Below the pieces are notes generated by a model. It was not told the DNA's origin, searched no databases, and saw only the letters and a program-made list of their open reading frames with translations. From Doris montereyensis (Eukaryota; Mollusca; Gastropoda; Nudibranchia; Dorididae), in NCBI GenBank assembly GCA_037039925.1, contig JAXRKP010000047.1, forward strand, positions 455,001 to 519,000: 64,000 nt of DNA. Direction: 5' to 3'. Shown here piece by piece: positions 38,643 through 51,462 of the stretch. Within the stretch, counting starts at the first letter, position 1. Every line of letters starts with the position of its first letter. The position numbers and the translations under genes were made by a program.

Positions 38643-39527
38643 GTTTATTTTCTTCTTAACAATTGTTTAAAAAAAATATTCTTTGTGACACAAGCACTCA
38701 CATGTGTATAGAAATGTCCATTCAAATAACTGCTCATATCTAATTGTCACACTTCCATATATTTAGACAGTTCATTTTTATATTACAGTAGTGACTGCCT
38801 ATATGTCCGCCGCCATAATTCCCATTTCACCTAAATGCCCGCAATCTCAGTGAGACTGTTTTTTTCCTATATAAATTGCCCCTTTAAATGCCCGTTTCAA
38901 AACCAAGGTTTTCGCCTCAATGCCCAGTCTCAACGGCAAATGCAGGTATCATTTTCTCTAAATTATCATAAAGTACGTCCGTAATTGATTAAAAAATTCT
39001 TTCTTTTTTTATTGTACTATATAAATTGCTCCTCTAAATGCCTGTTTCCAAACCATGAGCAGTATAAGAAATTACCAAAATAAAGTCATTTACACTTAGT
39101 TGACCACAAGAACAACAGATGACAGACATGGTGTGATGTAGGACGGAGATGTCTGACTCAAGGCCATCCAGACAGATAAATCTTTCAATTTGCGACAAGC
39201 CACACCTGCGTCCTTCCTGTGGGTTGGAGCAACTTATCGGAAGAAGATTCTGTTTACGAAGACTGTTGTGTTTTTTACAATTCTAAAAAAATTAAACGAT
39301 GAAATTTTGAAAAAGTATGTGTTGTAAGGTAGGCTATATTATGTATAAACAAAAGTACAAATAGAAAATTTTGAGGATTGGCGCATTTTCTCAGAAGGCT
39401 GATGATATCCTTGAATACTGAAAATTCACTTCCACGACGTGTGAAATATTTAATAAATCAAAATCTGGCTATCAAAATAAAGAAGAGAGAATGTGCTGAC
39501 TTCAACGATTTAAAGAATTGACTGTCT
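38643..39527. other. Non-coding spacer with possible transposon end
   Basis: A TA followed by CAGTAGTGACTGCCTATATG at 38787-38806 resembles a pogo-type terminus, without a partner end. A roughly 40-bp phrase (TATATAAATTGCYCCTYTAA then ATGCCYGTTTCCAAACCA-like) is repeated at 38870-38912 and 39015-39055. Confidence 0.45.
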
Positions 39528-39770
39528 TAAAGTGATGCAGTGAAACAAAGTTCAGCTTTTAGGGATTCATTTTGAAATCCCTCCTGTTACGACTAATTTT
39601 GTTATTTAAATTAAACAGAATATATTCTCTGGCTTATTTCTTCTCTTAGTTTTCCCTCTGAGTAGAGTTAATCATTACTCCTACTCCTAGGTAATTGTAG
39701 CTGTGAACTTGTTCTAAATTTTCCCTGCCCAATTTAAGATTTTGTGTTTTAGCTTCCGTAGTTACTAGTT
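39528..39770. repeat. Direct repeat, unit 1 (about 240 bp)
   Basis: Near-identical to 40134-40375. Starts CTTAAAGTGATGCAGTGAAA and ends TTTTAGCTTCCGTAGTTACT. Includes the minus-strand LINE A segment around the YNYLG block. Very few differences, so the duplication is recent relative to the surrounding LINE decay. Confidence 0.9.
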
Positions 39771-40100
39771 AGTATTGTTTTGGTTTTCTTTGCACTTACT
39801 CTCATTCTACTTTGATTTAGTTCATTATTCATCATGTTGATATTCGACTGAAGTTCACTTTCTGATTTTCCAAACAGAACTTAATCATCGGCAAATGAAA
39901 ACATTGATACATTTACTGGTTTGAGCTTCCACATACCTACACTCATTTCCGTCATGTTTGATGCTGCCTTTGTGACTGAATCCATAAATGTGATAAACAA
40001 AAGAGTACTCAGGACACAACCTTGTCGTACTCCTATATCTACATCAAATTCGTCAGATACGTTTCCAGCTACTCTCACTCACTGCACAAGTTGGTTTATT
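39600..40100 (-). mobile_element. LINE family A, RT fragment
   Basis: Minus-strand fragment with RVAGNVSDEFDVDIGVRQGC, VLSTLLFITFMDSV and MFSFADD (40078-39881), covering the RT palm up to the ADD box. Confidence 0.85.
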
Positions 40101-40133
40101 GTAAAAACTTTTAATCCAGGCAGTGGACAGGTC

Positions 40134-40375
40134 TTAAAGTGATGCAGTGAAACAAAGTTCAGCTTTTAGGGATTCATTTTGAAATCCCTCCCGTTACGAC
40201 TAATTTTGTTATTTAAATTAAACAAAATATATTCTCTGGCTTATTTCTTCTCTTAGTTTTCCCTCTGAGTAGAGTTAATCATTACTCCTACTCCTAGGCA
40301 ATTGTAGCTGTGAACTTGTTCTAAATTTTCCCTGCCCAATTTAAGATTTTGTGTTTTAGCTTCCGTAGTTACTTG
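40134..40375. repeat. Direct repeat, unit 2 (about 240 bp)
   Basis: Second copy of 39528-39770, joined directly to the 5' end of LINE A copy 4. Confidence 0.9.
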
Positions 40376-40394
40376 TAATCATGTAATCGTTACC

Positions 40395-40620
40395 TGTACG
40401 AGGAGTAGATGATACCGCCCTCCACGAGTCTCCTGCTGCCTTGCAGGCAGGTATTCGCTGACCAAAGGTTAACGGAGTTAACCCGACAGAAAACAACCTG
40501 CTGCCTTGACTGATCAAAAGCTAAAGGAGTTAACCCTGACAGAAAATAACTTGCTGCCTTGCAGGCTGGTCTTCAATGACTAAAGGCTAAGAGAGTTCAC
40601 ACTGACAGAAAATAACAAGG
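40395..40620 (+). repeat. 5' UTR monomers of LINE A copy 4
   Basis: Three units with CTGCTGCCTTGCAGGC, GACCAAAGGTTAACGGAGTT-like cores and CCTGACAGAAAATAAC. The first and second share the junction CAACCTGCTGCCTTG. Confidence 0.75.
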
Positions 40621-40689
40621 CCTGGTAGGGGTCATCAAGGTGGCAGCCCCACCATCTACCTAGGGTACAGTGGGATAATCCTCTGTTTT

Positions 40690-41463
40690 GTGTTTATCCA
40701 AAAAAAACAGATTCAGAGAAAAAATAAATATAATATAACCGCCTTGATCTTTCAAAGCCGAACTTGGAAACGAATACGAACTGTGATTTTTGGAACATGG
40801 ATGGTTAGGGCAATAAATCGAACACAGTTAGAATTAGTTGAAGAAATGGAAAAATTCAAAGTAGACATTTTGGCTATTACAGAAACAAAGAAAAAAGGAC
40901 AAGGAATAGAAAATGTAGGACCAAAACACATTTTAATCTTCTCAGGAGTAGATGTCAAAGATAGAGCTAGAGCAAGAGTAGGTCTCGTAGTGCATAAAAA
41001 GCATGAAAAGCTACTAGCAAGCTGGAAATTTATAAGCCAACGGCTATTAGAGGTAAATGTTAAACCAAAAGGACGAGAAATTAAATTATTAATAGCTTAT
41101 GGACCAAACAAAGACACCACTAAAGAAGAAAAAGATAGCTTTGAAAATGATTTACAAATAGCTGCAGAGAATCTTAAACACAAACAGGAACTAATGGTTT
41201 TGGGAGATTTAAACGCTAGAGTAGGCAACAATATAGAAACATCAGGAGGAGCAATAGGTAAAGGAGAGACAACAACTTCTCCAAATGGAGAGAGACTAAT
41301 AGATTTTTGCCTAAAGAATAACATAAAAATAGCCAACACCTTTTTTCTTCATAAAGATATCCACAAATATACAAGAGTAAATGGAGACAGGTGTGAAAAG
41401 TCAATGATAGACTACATAATAGTTAGCAGCTCCCTTTTTACAATATATTGGATGCAAGAGTAA
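40690..41463 (+). pseudogene. LINE A APE-type endonuclease ORF
   Basis: 257-aa open frame. Residues about 35-250 form an APE/exonuclease III fold: FGTWMVRAINRTQLELVEE (start), DILAITETKKKG (catalytic Glu), LLIAYGPNKDTTKEEKDSF (Tyr), LMVLGDLNARVGNN (Asp/Asn pair), KNNIKIANTFF, and CEKSMIDYIIVSSS. The final SDHH block is in another frame at 41470-41510, so the domain ends prematurely. Its role was nicking target DNA for LINE insertion. The first about 30 residues fall in the 5' leader and are unlikely to be translated in the original element. Confidence 0.8.
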
Positions 41464-42340
41464 ACAGAGGAGCACAAATATTTAGTGATCATCACCTAGT
41501 TATTGCCAAAATGAGATTTCTGACTGAAGAAAACAAACAGAAAAGGAAAATTAGAAGTAAGCTACTAAACTCAAAATAGAGGGACTAAATAAACCAATAG
41601 TAAAAGAGATATACCAATCAAGGATAAAAAGATTCATCAGTGAATGGCAGATGGATCTGAATGATAGCACAATAGAAGAAAAGTGGCAAATATATAAAGA
41701 AACACTCCTCAGTTCTACTGAAGAGGTTTGTGGTAGGAAACAAATTAAAGGAAATGGGAAAAGAACAGCAAGGTGGAATGAGAATGTCAAAACTAAGATC
41801 AAAGAAAAGAAGGATGCCTGGAAGAAATACTTGCAAACAAAGAGACCAGAAAGAGGATAGATTACATGAATAAAAGAACTGTCGCCAAAGAGGAAGCTAG
41901 GAAAGCAAAATGGAAACAATGTGAAGAGTTTGGACAAAGACTTCAAGAAAGCTATCAAGGAAATCAAAAGCTGTTCTGGGGGCAATGAAGAGCATGCCCA
42001 ATATGACAAATTAAGAATACCAAAGGAGAAATAATGAAAGAAGACAGCGAAATCATGGAAACGTTGAGAAAGTATTTTCAACAATTACATAATCCCTCCA
42101 GAACATATGAAACAAGAAGTAAAGATCAATTAGTAAGAGTAACAAGTAACCCAGAGGAGACAGTTGAAGATGTAGATATATCAATGGAAGAAATCCAAAC
42201 AGCTATAAGAAAAGTGAAATTAGGAAAACCAAGGGAGAGAGGCAGACAAACTACTAAATGCAATATGCCAAAAGCATCGAAGTCCAAACAGGTGCCAGAC
42301 GACTGGAAAAAGGGAACGGTAGTATCACTATCAATTCCCA

Positions 42341-42884
42341 TTGTTCCTGAAGTGGGTTCCACAACAACAGACCATCATAATCAAAGACTGTTTTGCAGGA
42401 CAGTCCTCCTCATTTGCTTCCTTTGAAGATCTCAAGGTCTCATAAATAAAGGGGATGCTAGGAATCACCTCTCATTGACCAAAAGCGGTTGACAATCTCT
42501 AGATCTGGTCAGTGATTCATTTCAGTATCCTCAGTTATGTTTTCATCATAAAAATAGATTTTCTGTTCACTTCTTGATATTGTTGTAATAATTTTTTTTG
42601 TGAAGATGGGGTGGAGTAAGATGCTGCAGATGTGGAAGATTTAAGATTTGTTGTTGGTACTGCAGTGGTGGAGATGTTATGGTGGTTCTGGAGTAAAAAT
42701 GGCATACTCCGTGCTGACTTCAGAGTAAAAATAGCGTACGCCTAAATTACTCCAGAGTAAATTTCTTGTGGAGTAAATTTCTCGTGTTACACTAGTCCAC
42801 CATAAATGCGGTCATCTCATTTGCTTGCACGCAGCCCCCATCACCCATTCTATCTCCTCGTGTAATAAGGTAGAGAGAAAAAGA
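42341..42884. other. Non-coding spacer
   Basis: No gene. Segment 42690-42800 carries repeated GGAGTAAA / TTACTCC phrases also seen at 54420-54560, possibly ends of a small inverted-repeat element. Confidence 0.4.
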
Positions 42885-43705
<821 letters not shown>

Positions 43706-44599
43706 ACAGCTTAAGATGGCCTCTCCTGGGCTTAATTTAGTTAAATTACTAGGGATAAAGAGAGAAATAAAAGAAACAGAACTAGAACAAACAGTAGACA
43801 AAAAATAAAAAATGAGTCCAATGTTTGGAGCAGCACCATAACTATAAGGTAAAGAAGGTAAACAAATTTATTGATAATCGCTTTAGATCGGAAGTCAACA
43901 ACCAGCAGTCTCATCCACATCAGACCCAAAGGCAAACTTGACGTGAGTTTCACATTGATGACTTTCATCAACAACGATCCAAATCTGCTTGAGTGTGAAT
44001 TTCCTGTGAAGTTGATAAAATAAAAGTTAATATAATGTTGTGATACTAATGTATCTGTGTAGACAGACAGTAATGTGTTTTTGTGCTCTTTAATTCTTAA
44101 TTTTTGACTGGAAATAATTGTAACATTCCCTTTCGATCTTATATTGTGATATTTGTAAAGAAGTGATTGTTATTTTTAAATATTTTGGAAGGAGTTTTAA
44201 CAGATACATTTATAACAAATTTAACTTTTCTACAATGATTTTTAAAAACTTCATCATTTTATCTATATTATTTGTCATAACAAAATTAAATCTGTTCAGT
44301 GTGTCACTTACTAATGCACATGGTTCAAATTTTCAAAAATTGAAATCAGAGAAAACTGAAAGATTTACATCCCTGAGAGAGTAATAAGTGTTCAGCTTGG
44401 CCGGCGGCCATTCTCCCATTGTCATCAAAACCGACCACCACCCACTCTTTTAGATGTTTTTACAAAACAAACAAATATATTCAACGATCAATGTGTAACT
44501 GTAGATATATTAACAACGACAAAAAACAACAGAAAACTACTGTCTACTTTAACCCTTCCCAGGACACCATTTACTCTCAAAACAGATACATGTCAATTC
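43706..44599. other. Non-coding region with a possible small exon
   Basis: A minus-strand stretch after TTTATCAACTTCACAG (acceptor at about 44006) reads KFTLKQIWIVVDESHQCETH then VKFAFGSDVDETAG before a stop near 43905. It looks protein-like but has no good donor and no recognised domain, so it is only noted. Confidence 0.35.
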
Positions 44600-47500
44600 A
44601 ATCTCACGATACAACACAAAAAGCGCTACGTCACAAAGAAAGACTCACTATAGCCAAATGGAATGTTCGTACATTATACCAGCAGAGATGAGGTGGACAG
44701 GTGTTGAAAGAGGTAAGATTGATGGGCATGAAATAATCCACTCAAGAGGAGGAGACACAAAACAGAGTGGGAATACTGTTTGACAACGAGACAAGCCAAT
44801 CTATTTTGGATTTTTGGGGAATTTCTGATAGAATTCTATTTGTGAAAAGAACAACCCTTTGATTTGAATGTAAAATACTAGCATATGCTCCTACAGCAGA
44901 AAGCGATGAAAGTGATATAGACTATTCTAAGAGGAGTTGGATAGGGCCAAAAGACAATGCAAGTCACAAGAAATCACTATCCTAATGGGCGACTTTAACG
45001 CAAAAGTAGGTAGTGAAAGAGTTGAAAATTCAGATATAGAAGGCATAAGCAGCCAAACAATACTAAGAGAAGAGGTAGCAGCTGCTTGTACAGAGATGAA
45101 AAAGGAAAAGCGGTTCATCAAGATAACATTTCTATCGAAATAATTGATGCCCTAGGAGACCTTGGGATGGATATTTTAGTCAAGATATTCAATGTCATCT
45201 ACGAGAATGGGGTTTTACCAAATGAGCTTAGAAAGTCTGCGTTTATCACTCTGTCAAAAAAGACAGGTCTAATAGATTGTGATCAACATCAAACCGTTTG
45301 TATCATGAGTCAGGCAACAAAGATCTTACTTTGTATTGTAATGAAACGGATGTGAAATATAATAACATTAGAAATAGGCAAAGAACAGTTTGGATTTGTA
45401 AAGGACAAAGGGACAGTCAACACGATTTTTAAATTGAAAATGATCATGCAAAGGTCAATTGAAAAACAGAAAAATTATACTTTTGCTTCATCAACTATTC
45501 CAAAGCCTTCGACTCCATACAACACACAACCCGCTTCAAAATGTTAGTCCATAGAAATAGATGATAAAGACCTTAGATTGGAAAGAAATTTGTACTGGCA
45601 CCAAACAGCTTGCGTCACAGTGGATAACGAAATGTCAGCTTTTTTTAACATCAAGAAAGGAGTGAGACAATGCTGTGTTCTCTCACCAGACCTCTTCTGA
45701 TTTGAATGTAACACAAGCATATGCTCCTACAGTAGAAAGCGACGAAAGTGATATAGAACTATTCTACGAGGACTTAGATAGAGCCAAAAGACAATGCAAG
45801 TCACAATAAATCACTATCATAATGGGCGACTTCAACGCAAAAGTAAGCAGTGAAAGAGTTGAAAACATCGTCGGCGGATAAGGTTTGGGTACACAAAACA
45901 AAAGAGGAGATATGTTAATAGATTGGTGCATACAAGAAAGCTACATGGTAACAAATACATGGTTCAAAGACCACATCAGAAGGATATGGACATGGCAAAG
46001 CCCCAGAGACATATATAAAAATCAAATTGACTACATACTGGTTCCTCAACACTTTAAAAATTTGGTAAAACAGTAGAAACAATACCCAGAGCTGACATAA
46101 ATAGCGATCACCACCAGTAAAGTGTATTCTCAAACTAAAATTAAAATGCTTAAACAAAAGCAAGACACAACTAAAAATGCAAATTGAGCTCTTGAGAAAG
46201 ATGATGGGATTAAAGAGCAATACAAAGAAGTGAAACTACGATACGAAAATATCAGAGTAACAGAAAATATTGAAAAATAATGGACTGATAAAACAAAATG
46301 CCTAACAGAGCCAATCAACGATATTGTTCCCATAAAAAACCGTTAAAAAAACCCAAAACAAATGAATGACACAGGAAATATTAGAAATGATGGATAGACG
46401 AAGCAAATTGGAAAAGAATACTATTGAATACAAATAAGAAGATAAATACCTAAAGGAAGAGTGCATCAAAGCCAAAGAACAATACATAGATATAGAATAC
46501 CAACACATTGAAAGACAAAAGAATAAAAACGCAAAAGATTTTCATGAGTTGATCAAAAACTTGAATAGGAAAAAGAAACTCTACACAAGAAAAATGTGTA
46601 AGAGACTCCCGGGAAACATCATAATAAACACTCAAGATAATTTACAACGTTGGGCTGAATATATAGAAAATCTATATTCAGATAGGGAAAGAGATAGTAA
46701 CCAGATAAATTCAAATACAGAAGACATGACCGGCCAAACAATACTAAGAGAAGAGGTAGCAGCTGCTTGTACAGAAATGAAAAAAGGAACAGCGGTTGGC
46801 CAAGATAACATTTCTATCGAAATAATTGATGCCCTAGGAGACTTTGGGATGGATATTTTAGTCAAGATATTCAATGTCATCTACGAGAATGGGGTTTTAC
46901 CAAATGAGCTTAGAAAGTCTGCGTTTATCACTCTGTCAAAAAAGACAGGTCCAATAGATTGTGATCAACATCAAACCGTTTGTATCATGAGTTAGGCAAC
47001 AAAGATCTTACTTTGTATTGTAATGAAACGGATGCGAAATATAATAACATTAGAAATAGGCAAAGAACAGTTTGGATTTGTAAAGGACAAAGGGACAGTC
47101 AACACGATTTTTAAATTGAAAATGATTATGAAAAGCTCAATTGAAAAACAGAAAAAATTATACCTTTGCTTCATCGACTATTCCAAAGCCTTCGACTCCA
47201 TACAACACACAACCCTCTTCAAAATGTTAAGGAATAGATGATAAAAACCTTAGACTAGACTGGAAAGAAATTTGTACTGGCACCAAACAGCTTGCGTCAA
47301 AGTGGATAACGAAACGTCAAGCTTTTTTAACATCAAGAAAGGAGTGAGACAATACTGTGTTCTCTCACCAGATCTCTTCAACTTATATAGCAAAATCATC
47401 TTCTGTGAAATTGAAAACATGAGAGGTATAAGCATTGGTGGTGTTAACCTGACCCCTATAAGATATGCAAATGATGCTGTGCTAATGGCATACACGCCAC

Positions 47501-48235
47501 ATAACGTCCGTCCAACAAATATTAGACTTAAGTGAGACAAAAGGATTGTTACTGAACGTGAAAAATACAGAATGCATGCTAGCTTGTAAATAAGATGACA
47601 ACCTGTTCTTCAATTTAACAAGAAGAGGAGAAACTATAAAACAAGTAACTAAATTTAAATACCTCGCGCAATCACAGCACACAACTGCAAAGACACCACC
47701 GAAATAAGGCAAATGATAGCAACAGCAAAACAAACATTGCACAATATTAGAGCTGTTGTCTCCAATTAAAAATTGAAAACACGAAATTACAAAAGCGCAG
47801 ACATATGTGTCTTTTCAACACTATTATATGCATGCGAAACGTGGACTTTAGATGCACAATGTTGCAAACGTTTAGAAGCATTTGAAATGTGGACATGTAG
47901 AAGAATATTGAAAATCTCCCTGGACAGCAAAAGTAACAAAAATGGAAGTTCTAGTTCTAGTGAAAGTTGGAAAAGAACAAGAAAAGGCAAATGAGATATT
48001 TTGGCCACGCATGGAGACAAAATGGACTAGAAAAACTAGCAACATCTGGATTCATAGAAGGGACAAGAGCTCGTGGCAAACAATGCACCACATACGTAAC
48101 GGCGTTAAGATTAAGACAAAACACGTTCGATATCACCAACAACTCGGATTTTACAGGAAGTGCCGAAGACAGAACAACATGGAGAGGGATGGACGGCAAC
48201 CTGCTGAATAGCGCAAGCCACAAATGATAATGAAC
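44600..48235 (+). mobile_element. RTE-clade LINE, internally duplicated and deleted
   Basis: Plus strand. Endonuclease start (44640-44690; TIAKWNVRTLYQ), a partial endonuclease (44858-45040), then an RT segment (45045-45694). A second endonuclease segment (45695-46080; IMGDFNAK-like, DYILVPQ), linker (46090-46700), a fuller RT (46730-47540) and the C-terminal part (47770-48235; LLYACETWTLDAQ, RYFGHAWRQNGLEKL, EDRTTWRGM) follow. YLCFIDYSKAFDSIQH and GVRQYCVLSPDLFNLYSKII are close to RTE/BovB-type RTs. The RT box reads YANDAV instead of YADD. Stops in every domain make it inactive. Confidence 0.85.
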
Positions 48236-48754
48236 ATAATTGAAATTCCGACAGTTTTCACAATTGCTTATCACGATAACACATATTCTACATGACAAGA
48301 TCAACTGTATTAAGAGGAAATATCTTCACTGGATTTTTAAAAAAAAGCTCCATAAGCAATGTTTCCTCTGTGCTGTGTGCGTGACAATGCACACACCTGG
48401 GAGAAGAGGTGCCCACAATTGAGAAATCAATAAAAAAAAACCCACTTTTTTTTTTGTCTACCGGTGACAGTAAGTGTATCACACTTAGAGTAGCACTGAT
48501 CTAGAATATAATACATATTTCTTGTTTCGATGGTAAGTGGCCTAATTTATTTAATGATCAGCTTAGGTGATTTGTCCATGCCTCAGCTCGCCAAGTATTC
48601 ATAAGTTACAGTGATAAAAGAGATTATACGTAATATTTTGGTGACATCCTGGCAGATCAAGGACGGTTGACATCGTTATAATGAAAGTTGCGAAATTTTA
48701 AATTGGGTATTATTCTCCCAACGCCATCATGTTTGATTTAGTCATTCCATAGAT

Positions 48755-49749
48755 CAGTGCTCGTCAACAAGGGCGATTCCAATGACGCTCCTTGATATGC
48801 TAATTCGCATGCTTATGCCCGTCTAAGATTAAATTTACCTTAACAAAGCCTCACATTATTATCACTGAATGCAACCCAAGCAAAATAATCAACCTCTGCA
48901 CAGTTCATCCTGCACACCACCCAACCATGATATAACATATACATTACGGTGTGTGTTGCTTTTCAATGAGGGCTAATAGACTATGTGAGCATCTCATTTC
49001 AAAATACCCACTTGACAAAGACAGACCACAGCAGTTTTTATAGAGCTGGAATAGAAATTCAACAATGCGATCGACAATAGCCTTAACTTTCAAGAAACAT
49101 GTGTTAAAAAATAAAGATACATTGCAAAAAAAAAGAAAATCTTATGGCACCGACGAGAGCTTCATAAAACTATCAATCATAGAATTAGTTTCAAGATTGC
49201 CACTTGTGGCAAACAATACAAATGGCAGCTTCTTATCAAACTTTATGGAACAGGATTTCAAAATTGACCTTCCCCTTTCCAACATCTTACCCTGTTGACA
49301 CTGGCTTCAGTGTTGTCAACAATATTCTTAGCAAACACAGAAATTGCTTAAATTTTTTAGAACGAGACGATCTTCGGTTGTTTTGTTGTTTTAGTCAAAG
49401 ATTGAACCTGACATTAAAATGCTGCTTTCCCAAAATCAATCACAAGGTTCTTATAAAACATTTTTAATAAGTTTTGGTATACATACTCAATAGGTCTACA
49501 ACAGTTTTCAATCTATAGGATTAGGATACCTCACCACTGATGTTGTGATTATCATTGGGAAATGAAGACTAAAACAGAAAATAAGTGAAACAGAAAATAT
49601 ACATCATCTGAGCACGTGCCTTTTCTTATTTTTAATACTAAATAGTTCATGGTAAACATTTATAATACAGTTTGGTTTGATAGGCAATATGGAAATTTGA
49701 ATACACATTAAAGTACGAAACGAGGGCGGTCGATGGTTGATGACCACTG
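48755..49749 (+). mobile_element. hAT element, internally deleted
   Basis: 995 bp with 14-bp ends CAGTGCTCGTCAAC and, inverted, CAGTGGTCATCAAC, flanked by 8-bp duplications CCATAGAT (48747-48754) and CCATGGAT (49750-49757) differing at one base. An 8-bp duplication with CAGTG-type termini is diagnostic of hAT. It encloses a remnant of the transposase C-terminal dimerisation domain at 49160-49465. Confidence 0.85.
49160..49467 (+). pseudogene. hAT transposase C-terminal dimerisation remnant
   Basis: In one frame (49065-49298) the peptide reads DESFIKLSIIELVSRLPLVA. In the overlapping frame (49204-49467) it continues LWNRISKLTFPFPTSYPVDT, GFSVVNNILSKHRNCLNF, LERDDLRLFCCF. The pattern FPTSY-----GFS---NI-SK-RN-L---DDLRL is the hAT dimerisation signature as in ZBED5/SCAND3-like proteins. 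The frame change between the two halves and the lack of the catalytic core show it is a relic. Confidence 0.7.
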
Positions 49750-49757
49750 CCATGGAT

Positions 49758-50360
49758 CGACCAGGACGGATCCAGAGGTCGCCATGTGCTCAGTAAATCA
49801 AATCAAAAAGTGCTGCTTTTTACAGGATGTTAATGTTGATTTGCGATTTTCTGTTAAATTCCATGGTGTATAATTCATCCCTCGAAACTAGTGTGAAATT
49901 TATGCTGGTCTTAATACTGTTAGCTCATCTAGATCTAAAGTATTTATCTTTTAACTGATGTTTGGCAGTCAGATGTTGTTGCACACACACATTATATATA
50001 ACTTTCTAAAGTTTGAGAACACATATTATATTCATAAGGAAAACTCGTCTTGTTCTGATTGAGAAATTTGGCTCAGAAATAACAAATACACAGGTGATTA
50101 ACAAAACCCCTGATTTAAGTGTGTCAAAGTTATTTTTAATTGTTAAATCTACATCCATGAACCCTTTTTGATGTAACAATGGTCACTTTCAATATTTTAA
50201 TACAATCTACGTGACAGAATAAAAGCAAAACTTTTGACTTTAGAATTTACTGTATTATCCCTATCATTATAGTATCAAGCTCCTCCTAAGTCAGACACAC
50301 CCAAAGGACGTGATGAGTTCCTTTCACCTTTAATGATGAATAGCGACGATGTATATATAG
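49758..50360. other. Non-coding spacer
   Basis: AT-rich, nothing coding. A phrase at 50300-50345 (GATGAGTTCCTTTCACC then AATGATGAATAGCGAC) recurs in diverged form at 51395-51440 and 53055-53110. Confidence 0.45.
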
Positions 50361-50620
50361 TTGCATCTCGATAATCCGAACTCATCCGTTCAAGCAATTT
50401 GTCCGGATTATCGAGACATCCGGATTATCGAATCAGCAATCAAAGGGACACTTACAGTAATGGAGGCCTGGTGCGTTTTATGGGGAGAGAGTAAAATGAT
50501 GCTGTTCATCATTGGCCAGAACTCTCTCTGAGTCTCTCTCTGTCTTCGGCTCTCAATATGCTTTTCTGAAAACTACACCTCATATTAGGCCTACTACTAC
50601 ATGAAGATTTTTTTTTTTTT
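50361..50620 (+). mobile_element. pogo-like element, 5' part of second copy
   Basis: Matches 25631-25830 in order: CATCTCGATAATCCGAAC, CAAGCAATTTGTCCGGATTA, TCGAATCAGCAATCAAAG, GGAGGCCTGGTG, ATGATGCTGTTCATCA. The first bases and the matching 3' end are lost. Confidence 0.7.
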
Positions 50621-50751
50621 TTTTCAAGGTCTCGTGTAATTACCATTGTATCAGTACTATTACTTTAGCGCTGTTACCTGCTCTTGTTATAACATTTGGA
50701 GCTTAAACTAAGAAAGTGAAGCTTTTTGGTTTAAGCATCATCTAATGATAT

Positions 50752-50874
50752 CTGTGGCGTTGGTGGCCGAGTTGTTAGGCTGCATGACTAGGGATCATGA
50801 GATCCCAGGTTCAAATCTTAGCAATGCTAGGTCTGATGTTGTGTTACTTGGGAAAGACACTTAACACCATGCCA
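50752..50874 (+). repeat. tRNA-derived SINE, family S2, copy 2
   Basis: GTTGGTGGCCGAGTTGTTAG (A box region), CCAGGTTCAAATCTTAG (B box), then TTACTTGGGAAAGACACTTA. Matches 29897-30028. The following purine-rich sequence grades into the GA array. Confidence 0.7.
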
Positions 50875-50912
50875 GACGAAGATGGAGAACAAGACGAAGA
50901 TGAAGAAGAAAA

Positions 50913-51262
<350 letters not shown>

Positions 51263-51462
51263 TGGCTGAATTGGTGATAGGAAAATAGAGTTGAGCAGCT
51301 TTGATGAACTATTAGCAGGAAATAGTAAAAATGTCAAATAATAACAAAATAAAAGCATAGTGGCAAATTCCATCAGTCAATAATGGTGAACTGAATGAGG
51401 GACGAGCTACTTTCACCATTAAAATTACGAAGTGACTATTCGCAAGAATGACGAATACCTGA

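Larger units (their letters stand above)
40380..42340 (+). mobile_element. LINE family A, copy 4 (3'-truncated)
   Basis: Plus strand. Three 5' monomers (40395-40620), the leader ending CCTAGGGTACAGTGGG, then an endonuclease ORF (40690-41463) that is the longest intact one of the family. Frameshifts follow after DYIIVSSSLF. The linker is at 41560-42060 (MKEDSEIMETLRKYFQQLHN). The copy stops at 42315-42340 at the start of the RT (PDDWKKGTVV), where it joins unrelated DNA. A 3' truncation is unusual for target-primed insertion and points to later deletion or rearrangement. Confidence 0.88.
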
